From positions 124,001-188,000 of the forward strand of contig NZ_FCNY02000001.1 in assembly GCF_001544575.2 (NCBI RefSeq): a stretch of 64,000 nt of DNA, in the 5' to 3' direction. Shown here piece by piece: positions 57,822 to 64,000 of this stretch. The translations under genes were made by a program, and so were the position numbers. Origin of the DNA: Caballeronia cordobensis. Its GTDB lineage: Bacteria; Pseudomonadota; Gammaproteobacteria; Burkholderiales; Burkholderiaceae. Position 1 is the first letter of the stretch. Every line of letters begins with the position of its first letter. A model generated the notes under the pieces. That model was not told the DNA's origin. It searched no databases and saw only the letters and a program-made list of their open reading frames with translations.

Positions 57822-58967
57822 ATGCATATTGGAGTGCCTGCTGAAACGCGGGCGAACGAGGCGCGCGTCGCCGCTACGCCCGAAACGGTCAAAAAGCTCG
57901 TCACGCAAGGACATCGCGTTTCTGTCCAGAGCGGCGCGGGCTTGCCGGCAAGCTATATCGACGATGCGTTCGCTCAGGCGGGCGCGGATCTCGTCGATGC
58001 CGCCACGGCCTTTTCCGCCGAAATCGTCCTCAAGGTGCAATCGCCGAGCGAAACAGAACTGGTGATGCTCAAGCCGGGCGCCGTGCTCATCGGCATGCTC
58101 GATCCCTTCAACACCGAGAACACCGCACGGCTCGCATCCGCGAACGTGACCGCGTTCGCGCTCGAAGCCGCGCCCCGCACCACGCGCGCGCAAAGTCTCG
58201 ACGTGCTCTCGTCGCAGGCCAACATCGCCGGTTATAAAGCCGTGCTGATGGCCTGCCAGTACTACCAGCGCTTCATGCCCATGCTGATGACCGCCGCCGG
58301 CACCGTGAAAGCGGCGCGTGTGCTCGTGCTCGGCGCGGGCGTCGCGGGCCTGCAGGCGATTGCGACGGCCAAGCGTCTCGGCGCGGTCGTCGAAGCGTCC
58401 GATGTGCGTCCGGCCGTGAAGGAGCAGATCGAATCGCTTGGCGGGAAGTTCGTGGACGTGCCGTTCGAAACCGATGAGGAACGCGAAGCGGCGGAAGGCG
58501 TCGGCGGCTACGCGCGCCCGATGCCGCCAAGCTGGCTCGCGCGGCAGTCGGCGCAGGTGCACGAACGTGCGAAGGCGGCGGACATCGTCATTTCGACGGC
58601 GCTGATTCCGGGCCGTCCCGCGCCGACGCTCATTTCCGTCGAAACGGTGAAGCACATGAAGCCGGGCAGCGTGATCGTCGATCTCGCCGCCGGACGCGGC
58701 CCCGAGTTCGAGGGCAAAAAAGGCGGCAACTGCCCGCTCACCGAAGTCGATACGGTGGTGATGAAGCACGGCGTGCATATCGTCGGCCACACGAATCTCG
58801 CTTCGATGGTCGGCGCCGATGCCTCCGCACTCTACGCCCGCAATCTCCTGGACTTCCTGAAGCTGATCATCACCAAGGAAGGCACGCTCAACATCGATCT
58901 CGCGGACGACATCGTCGCGGCCACGCTTCAGTGCCGCGACGGTCAAGTGGCGCGCGCCACCGCCTAA
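57822..58967 (+). CDS. pntAA: NAD(P) transhydrogenase alpha subunit, NAD-binding part (PntAA)
   Basis: Proton-pumping transhydrogenase interconverts NADH and NADPH across the inner membrane. PntAA is the cytoplasmic NAD(H)-binding domain I. The ATG at 57822 follows ACAGGAG and gives 381 residues. Motifs are [60 protein letters not shown] and [14 protein letters not shown]. In E. coli this is fused to the membrane part; here it is separate, as in Rhodospirillum and Burkholderia. Confidence 0.96.
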   Translation: MHIGVPAETRANEARVAATPETVKKLVTQGHRVSVQSGAGLPASYIDDAFAQAGADLVDAATAFSAEIVLKVQSPSETELVMLKPGAVLIGMLDPFNTENTARLASANVTAFALEAAPRTTRAQSLDVLSSQANIAGYKAVLMACQYYQRFMPMLMTAAGTVKAARVLVLGAGVAGLQAIATAKRLGAVVEASDVRPAVKEQIESLGGKFVDVPFETDEEREAAEGVGGYARPMPPSWLARQSAQVHERAKAADIVISTALIPGRPAPTLISVETVKHMKPGSVIVDLAAGRGPEFEGKKGGNCPLTEVDTVVMKHGVHIVGHTNLASMVGADASALYARNLLDFLKLIITKEGTLNIDLADDIVAATLQCRDGQVARATA

Positions 58968-58980
58968 CACGGAGACGCAC

Positions 58981-59301
58981 ATGGATGTCATCAATCACAC
59001 GGTGATCAACCTCATCATCTTCGTGCTGGCCATTTACGTGGGCTATCACGTGGTGTGGAACGTCACGCCCGCGCTGCACACGCCGCTCATGGCCGTGACC
59101 AATGCGATTTCGGCGATCGTCATCGTCGGCGCGATGCTCGCGGTCGGTCTGACGGTCGGCGCGGCGGGCAAGTTCTTCGGCACGCTCGCCGTGCTGCTCG
59201 CGGCGGTGAACGTGTTCGGCGGCTTTCTCGTCACACGGCGAATGCTCGAGATGTTCAAGAAGAAAGAGCCCAAGAAGATCACGAGCAAGGAGGGCGCGTA
59301 A
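58981..59301 (+). CDS. pntAB: NAD(P) transhydrogenase alpha subunit, membrane part (PntAB)
   Basis: This is the small membrane domain of the split alpha subunit. It has 106 residues with three hydrophobic segments (about 8-25, 36-57 and 60-82), including [20 protein letters not shown]. The C-terminus is a Lys-rich cytoplasmic tail. It lies 13 bp after pntAA and directly abuts pntB with no gap. Confidence 0.95.
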   Translation: MDVINHTVINLIIFVLAIYVGYHVVWNVTPALHTPLMAVTNAISAIVIVGAMLAVGLTVGAAGKFFGTLAVLLAAVNVFGGFLVTRRMLEMFKKKEPKKITSKEGA

Positions 59302-60744
59302 ATGAGCCTTAACGTCGTTACTCTCCTGTATCTCGTCGCCTCGGTGTGCTTCATCCAGGCGTTGAAGGGCTTGTCCAATCCGAAGACTGCGCGCATCGGC
59401 AATACGTTCGGCATGGCGGGCATGGCGATCGCCATTCTCACCACGCTCGCGCTGATCGTGAAGCAGGCTGCGTTTCTCGAAGCGAATCTGGCGCTCGGGC
59501 TGTCGCTGCTGTTCGTCGCGCTGATCGTGGGCGGCGGCGCGGGCGCGTATATCGCGGCGAAAGTCGAGATGACGAAGATGCCCGAACTGGTCGCGGCGAT
59601 GCACTCGCTGATCGGTCTTGCGGCGGTGTGTATCGCGTACGGCGTGGTGGCGGAGCCGGCCGCGTTCGGGCTTGCGCCGCTCGGCGAGCCGATTCCGTAC
59701 GGCAATCGCGTCGAGTTGTTCATCGGCACGTTCGTCGGCGCGATCACGTTCTCGGGCTCGGTCATCGCGTTCGGGAAACTGTCGGGCAAGTACAAGTTCC
59801 GGCTGTTTCAGGGCGCGCCGGTCGTGTACTCGGGGCAGCATCTGATCAACCTGCTGCTGGCCGTCGCGATGGTCGGCTTCGGCGTAATCTTCATGGTCAC
59901 CGAATCGTGGCTGCCGTTCATCATCATGACGATCATCGCGTTTTTGCTCGGCGTGCTGATCATCATTCCGATCGGCGGCGCGGACATGCCGGTGGTCGTG
60001 TCGATGCTGAACTCGTACTCGGGCTGGGCGGCGGCGGGCATCGGCTTCTCGCTGAACAATCCGATGCTGATCATCGCGGGCTCGCTGGTCGGTTCGTCGG
60101 GTGCGATTCTGTCGTACATCATGTGCAAGGCGATGAACCGGTCGTTCTTCAACGTGATTCTCGGCGGCTTCGGCGGCGAAGCGGGCGGTGCGACGGCGGG
60201 CGGTTCGACGGAGCAGCGTCCCGTCAAATCCGGTTCCGCCGATGACGCCGCGTTCATGCTCGGCAATGCGGAAAGCGTGGTAATCGTGCCGGGCTACGGC
60301 CTTGCGGTCGCGCGCGCGCAGCATGCGCTGAAGGAGCTGACGGACAAGCTCGTCGAGAAAGGCATCGATGTGCGTTACGCGATCCACCCTGTCGCGGGGC
60401 GCATGCCGGGGCACATGAACGTGCTGCTCGCCGAAGCCGAAGTGCCGTACGAAATGGTCCAGGAGATGGAGGACATCAACAGCGAGTTCGGCCAGACAGA
60501 CGTCGTGCTGGTGCTCGGGGCGAACGACGTGGTGAACCCCGCCGCGAAGACCGATCCGAAATCGCCGATCGCGGGCATGCCGATTCTGGAGGCGTACAAG
60601 GCGCGGACCATCATCGTGAACAAGCGGTCGATGGCGGCGGGCTATGCCGGCCTCGACAACGAACTGTTCTATATGGACAAGACGATGATGGTGTTCGGGG
60701 ACGCGAAGAAGGTGGTGGAGGAGATGATGAAGGCGGTGGAGTGA
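59302..60744 (+). CDS. pntB: NAD(P) transhydrogenase beta subunit PntB
   Basis: PntB has the main membrane domain and the NADP(H)-binding domain III. It has 480 residues. About nine hydrophobic segments fill residues 1-260 and include the proton-channel helices around LPFIIMTIIAFLLGVLIIIP. Domain III shows VVIVPGYGLAVARAQHAL, HPVAGRMPGHMNVLLAEA, VVLVLGANDVVNPAA and VNKRSMAAGYAGLDN. A strong terminator follows 40 bp later, ending the pntAA-AB-B operon. Confidence 0.97.
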   Translation: MSLNVVTLLYLVASVCFIQALKGLSNPKTARIGNTFGMAGMAIAILTTLALIVKQAAFLEANLALGLSLLFVALIVGGGAGAYIAAKVEMTKMPELVAAMHSLIGLAAVCIAYGVVAEPAAFGLAPLGEPIPYGNRVELFIGTFVGAITFSGSVIAFGKLSGKYKFRLFQGAPVVYSGQHLINLLLAVAMVGFGVIFMVTESWLPFIIMTIIAFLLGVLIIIPIGGADMPVVVSMLNSYSGWAAAGIGFSLNNPMLIIAGSLVGSSGAILSYIMCKAMNRSFFNVILGGFGGEAGGATAGGSTEQRPVKSGSADDAAFMLGNAESVVIVPGYGLAVARAQHALKELTDKLVEKGIDVRYAIHPVAGRMPGHMNVLLAEAEVPYEMVQEMEDINSEFGQTDVVLVLGANDVVNPAAKTDPKSPIAGMPILEAYKARTIIVNKRSMAAGYAGLDNELFYMDKTMMVFGDAKKVVEEMMKAVE

Positions 60745-60783
60745 CGATCATGGCGTAGCCGCGATCGAAGTCGTCGAAAAGTC

Positions 60784-60823
60784 AGCGCCAGCCTGCTCTC
60801 GCAGAGGCTGGCGCTTTTGTTTT
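60784..60823 (+). terminator. Intrinsic terminator after pntB
   Basis: AGCGCCAGCCT (60784-60794) pairs perfectly over 11 bp with AGGCTGGCGCT (60805-60815), loop of 10 nt, followed by TTTTGTTTT. Confidence 0.92.
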
Positions 60824-60870
60824 GACCACCCCGCGTACAATACCGCCTTTGAACGTCAGAAAAGCACCAC

Positions 60871-62175
60871 ATGTCCTCCCCTCTCTTCGACTGGTTTGTC
60901 CCCTGCCCGCGCGGTCTCGAAGCCCCGCTCGCCGCCGAGCTCGCGGAGATCGGTGAACGGCATGTGGCCGGCGCGCCGCTGTCGGGTGGCGGGTCGCTCG
61001 CCGTCGGTGCGCAAGTGCCCGGCGGCGTGCATTTCCGGGGCGGCTGGGTTGCGGGCATGGCGGTGAATCTGCATTCGCGCATCGCGAGCCGCGTGCTTCT
61101 GAAAGTCGCGCAAGGCCCATATCGCAACGAGCACGACATCTACGAACTCACGCATCGGCAGCGCTGGGAGCAATGGTTCACGCCGAGCCAGACGATGCGC
61201 GTCGATCTCACCGCGATCAAATCGCCGGTCAAGAGCCTCGAATTCACGACGCTGCGCGTGAAAGACGCCGTCTGCGACCGTCTGCGCGACGTAGCTGGCG
61301 CGCGTCCGAGCATCGACACCGCGCAGCCCGACGTGCGCGTGTTCGCGTTTCTCACGATGAACGAGTGCACGCTCTATCTCGACACCTCCGGCGAGCCGCT
61401 TTTCAAGCGCGGCTGGCGCATGGACAAAGGCGCCGCGCCGCTGCGGGAAAATCTCGCCGCCGGCATTCTGCGCCTCACCGGCTGGACGCCCGGCACGCCG
61501 CTTTTCGATCCGATGTGCGGCAGCGGCACCTTCCTCGCCGAAGCGGCTCAAACGGCGCTCGACATCGCGCCCGGGAGCGAGCGGCGCTTCGGCTTCGAGA
61601 AGCTCAAGCCTTTCCACCCCGGCATGTGGCAGAAGCTCAAGACGGCCGCGCTCGAACGACGCCGCGCCGCACGCGCCGCGCAAACCGAACTGAATATCTT
61701 CGGCAGCGACATTTCCGGCGACATGCTGGAAAAAGCGCGCGCGAATTTGAACCGGGCGGGCGTGTCCGGCCTGTCGCTCAAGCAGGTGGACGCCCGCAAC
61801 ATGGTGCCGCCGACCGATGCGCCCGGCATCCTGATCGCGAATCCCCCGTACGGCGAGCGGATCGAAGTGCGTGGACGCGGCCCGCGAGGCGAAATCCGCG
61901 ACACGGCGCGCTCCCGCCGCGAGGACGACGACGCCTTCGCCCGCGCGCAGCCCGATCCCGCCGACACGGAGTTCTTCGTCAACTTCGGCAACGCGCTCAA
62001 GCAGCGCTTTCCGGGCTGGCGTGCCTATGTGCTCACCTCGGACCGCAAGCTTCCGGGCATGCTGCGCCTGCGCGAGTCGACGAAAACGCCGCTCTTCAAC
62101 GGCGCGCTCGAATGCCGCCTGTTCCGCTTCGACCTGATCGCGGGCAGCGTGCGCAACCGCCCCGCCGACGAATAA
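60871..62175 (+). CDS. THUMP-domain 23S rRNA guanine-N2 methyltransferase, RlmL N-terminal-like
   Basis: This SAM-dependent RNA methyltransferase resembles the m2G2445-forming N-terminal half of E. coli RlmL. It has 434 residues. A ferredoxin-like/THUMP part covers about 1-165 (SPLFDWFVPCPRGLEAPLAAEL, GGVHFRGGWVAGM). The catalytic part has LFDPMCGSGTFLAEAA (SAM loop), IFGSDISGDMLEKARANL and the base-flipping motif LIANPPYGERI. The C-terminal RlmK half of the E. coli fusion is absent, so it is a single-activity version. Exact target base is inferred. Confidence 0.9.
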   Translation: MSSPLFDWFVPCPRGLEAPLAAELAEIGERHVAGAPLSGGGSLAVGAQVPGGVHFRGGWVAGMAVNLHSRIASRVLLKVAQGPYRNEHDIYELTHRQRWEQWFTPSQTMRVDLTAIKSPVKSLEFTTLRVKDAVCDRLRDVAGARPSIDTAQPDVRVFAFLTMNECTLYLDTSGEPLFKRGWRMDKGAAPLRENLAAGILRLTGWTPGTPLFDPMCGSGTFLAEAAQTALDIAPGSERRFGFEKLKPFHPGMWQKLKTAALERRRAARAAQTELNIFGSDISGDMLEKARANLNRAGVSGLSLKQVDARNMVPPTDAPGILIANPPYGERIEVRGRGPRGEIRDTARSRREDDDAFARAQPDPADTEFFVNFGNALKQRFPGWRAYVLTSDRKLPGMLRLRESTKTPLFNGALECRLFRFDLIAGSVRNRPADE

Positions 62176-62286
62176 GCGCCGCCTTCGAAACGAGTATGCA
62201 GCGGCGGCGCGCCTGACGCCATTCGGCCAAATGGCATAAGCAAATTGCACGAATCGCAGCCGACACGGCGTCGCCCTTTCATGTGT

Positions 62287-62302
62287 TTCGGCCTATGCCG
62301 AA
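62287..62302. other. Palindrome upstream of pepP
   Basis: TTCGGC and GCCGAA flank CTAT, 44-59 bp before the pepP ATG. It may be an operator; no protein can be named. Confidence 0.3.
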
Positions 62303-62345
62303 CGGCCGAGTGTCGGCGGGTGAGAGCCGGCGCTACAATCGGCGC

Positions 62346-63743
62346 ATGAACTCACCGACCGAACTCGCCAGTCCCATCGCCGTCGATATCTACCGCGCGC
62401 GTCGCGAGCGCGTGCTCGCCGCGCTGCGTGCGCAAGGCGGCGGCGTCGCCATCGTGCCGACCGCGCCGGAAGTCATGCGCAATCGCGACACGGACTACCC
62501 CTTCCGTCACGACAGCTACTTCTACTATCTGACGGGCTTCAACGAACCCGAGGCAACGCTCGTGCTGAACGCGAGCGCTCAAGACGGCGAGCCCGCATCG
62601 CTGCTGTTTTGCCGCGAGAAGAACGCGGAGCGCGAGACGTGGGAAGGATTTCGCTTCGGCCCGGACGCCGCGCGCGACGCCTTCGGTTTCGATGCCGCCT
62701 TGCCCATCACCGCGCTCGACGAGGAAGTCCCGCGCCTGATCGCCGACAAGCCCGCGCTGCATTACGCGCTCAGCACCTCGGCGGAACTGGATGCGCAAGT
62801 GCGCGGTTGGCTCGCCGCCGTGCGCGCGCAGAGCCGCAGCGGCGTGCGAGCGCCCACCCGCGCGGAAAATCTGCTGCCGATTCTCGACGAAATGCGCCTC
62901 GTGAAAGACGCGCATGAAATCGCGATCATGCGCCGCGCCGCTTCGATTTCCGCCGAAGCGCACCGCCGCGCAATGCGCGCCTGCCGCCCCGGCATGCGCG
63001 AGTTCGAGATCGAAGCCGAACTGCTGTACACGTTCCGCCGACACGGTGCGCAGGCGCCGGCGTACGGCTCGATCGTCGCGGCGGGCGCGAACGCTTGCGT
63101 GCTGCACTATCCGGCGGGCAACGCGGTCGCGCGTGACGGCGATCTGATTCTCATCGACGCCGCGTGCGAGCTCGACGGCTACGCGTCCGACATCACGCGC
63201 ACCTTTCCCGCGAGCGGCCGCTTCACGCCTGCCCAGCGCGAGCTTTACGACATCGTGCTTGCCGCGCAGGCCGCGGCGGTCGAGGCGACACGCCCCGGCG
63301 TCAGCTTCGACGCGCCGCATCAGGCCGCGTTGAAAGTCCTGTCGCAAGGTTTGCTCGACACCGGCATTCTCGACAAGTCGAAGTTCGGCAGCGTCGACGA
63401 CGTTCTCGCGCAACGCGCCTACGCACGCTTCTACATGCATCGCACGGGACACTGGATCGGCATGGACGTGCATGACGCGGGCGAGTATCGCGACGCCGAA
63501 GGCCCGCTCGACGAGCAAGGCGCGCGTCCCTGGCGCACGCTCGTGCCCGGCATGGCGCTCACGGTCGAGCCGGGACTCTATGTGCGCGCCGCCGAGGACG
63601 TGCCGGAACGGTATTGGGATATCGGCATCCGCATCGAGGACGACGCCGTCGTCACGGAAAACGGCTGTGAGCTGCTGACACGCGAAGTGCCCGTCGCCGC
63701 CGACGAAATCGAAGCGCTGATGCGCGAAACGAACGCAAACTGA
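62346..63743 (+). CDS. pepP: Xaa-Pro aminopeptidase (aminopeptidase P)
   Basis: PepP removes N-terminal residues preceding proline in cytoplasmic peptides and is a di-manganese enzyme. The ATG at 62346 gives 465 residues. The N-terminal domain has DYPFRHDSYFYYLTGFNEPEA. Metal ligands lie in LILIDAACELDGYASDITRT (two Asp), HRTGHWIGMDVHD (His), TVEPGLYV (Glu) and IRIEDDAVVTENG (Glu). The next gene starts 2 bp after the stop and is a ubiquinone-type hydroxylase, the common pepP-ubiH order. Confidence 0.96.
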   Translation: MNSPTELASPIAVDIYRARRERVLAALRAQGGGVAIVPTAPEVMRNRDTDYPFRHDSYFYYLTGFNEPEATLVLNASAQDGEPASLLFCREKNAERETWEGFRFGPDAARDAFGFDAALPITALDEEVPRLIADKPALHYALSTSAELDAQVRGWLAAVRAQSRSGVRAPTRAENLLPILDEMRLVKDAHEIAIMRRAASISAEAHRRAMRACRPGMREFEIEAELLYTFRRHGAQAPAYGSIVAAGANACVLHYPAGNAVARDGDLILIDAACELDGYASDITRTFPASGRFTPAQRELYDIVLAAQAAAVEATRPGVSFDAPHQAALKVLSQGLLDTGILDKSKFGSVDDVLAQRAYARFYMHRTGHWIGMDVHDAGEYRDAEGPLDEQGARPWRTLVPGMALTVEPGLYVRAAEDVPERYWDIGIRIEDDAVVTENGCELLTREVPVAADEIEALMRETNAN

Positions 63744-63745
63744 CC

Positions 63746-64000
63746 ATGAACGACGTTCAAGGCGCCGAGGCGCACTTCGACTACGACATCGCCATCGTCG
63801 GTGCGGGGCCGGTCGGGCTCGCGCTGGCCGGATGGCTCGCACGGCGCAGCGCGACCTCGCGGCTGTCGGTCGCGCTCATCGACGCACGCACGCCCGAATC
63901 CGCCGCGAACGACCCGCGCGCGCTCGCGCTCTCGCACGGCAGCCGCGTGATGCTCCAGCCGCTCGGCTTTCCCGCCGATGCCACGCCCATCCGCCGCATT
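63746..64000 (+). CDS. FAD-dependent hydroxylase of the UbiH/VisC family, 5' part only
   Basis: The first 85 codons are visible before the window ends. The N-terminal FAD-binding motif is DYDIAIVGAGPVGLALAGWL, followed by VALIDARTPESAA and DPRALALSHGSRVMLQPLG. The DPRALAL pattern is typical of the aromatic hydroxylases that act in ubiquinone synthesis (UbiH, UbiF, UbiI). Location after pepP favours UbiH, but the rest of the gene is needed to separate members. Confidence 0.8.
   Translation, partial: MNDVQGAEAHFDYDIAIVGAGPVGLALAGWLARRSATSRLSVALIDARTPESAANDPRALALSHGSRVMLQPLGFPADATPIRRI

Overview
The window is GC-rich with strong G/C preference at third codon positions. Its gene content and order (recG-oxyR next to a catalase and dps, hrcA divergent from nadK-recN, queA-tgt-yajC-secDF, a split pntAA/AB/B, glcDEF) point to the chromosome of a Burkholderiaceae beta-proteobacterium such as Paraburkholderia, Caballeronia or Burkholderia. 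This placement rests on gene content and protein resemblance only. No rRNA, tRNA, CRISPR array or intact insertion sequence was seen. Most of the window is housekeeping DNA with a few accessory or regulatory spots.

Layout. 1-8.7 kb, minus strand: heat-shock block hrcA, hemH, an S4 RNA-binding protein, grpE, dnaK, dnaJ, then a pabB-pabC fusion cut by the window edge. Two sigma-32-like promoters precede grpE and dnaK. 8.8-14.2 kb: nadK-recN, converging on glnE. 14.4-21.2 kb: a giant YhdP/AsmA-like protein, a nitrilase-family amidase and tldD. 21.3-22.6 kb: aroG behind a complete-looking attenuator (21-codon Phe/Tyr/Trp-rich leader peptide, antiterminator and intrinsic terminator). 22.7-24.5 kb: an AT-rich NACHT NTPase gene, a probable acquired immune-type gene. 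24.6-32.6 kb: cobalamin adenosyltransferase, a D-lactate/glycolate-oxidase-like flavoprotein, glcD, glcE, a 287-bp palindromic MITE-like element, glcF, yggS and proC.

32.6-41.0 kb, minus strand: a methyltransferase, ubiA, and a peroxide-defence cluster read as oxyR, a 28-codon ORF, katA, a 50-aa membrane protein and dps; recG lies upstream of oxyR. 41.1-47.1 kb: queA, tgt, yajC, secD, secF. 47.1-49.0 kb: cytochrome b561 and two YceI proteins. 49.5-53.2 kb: a pqi lipid-transport operon with pqiA split in two. 53.3-55.9 kb: a GST, then an exported alpha/beta hydrolase and a TetR regulator sharing an operator-like motif. 55.9-64 kb: mnmA-nudJ, pntAA-AB-B, an RlmL-like methyltransferase, pepP and the start of a UbiH-type hydroxylase.

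The points most worth following up are the aroG attenuator, the NACHT gene and its flanks, the MITE splitting glcE from glcF, three small genes (5881-6042, 35754-35906, 37462-37548) and the TetR/hydrolase operators.
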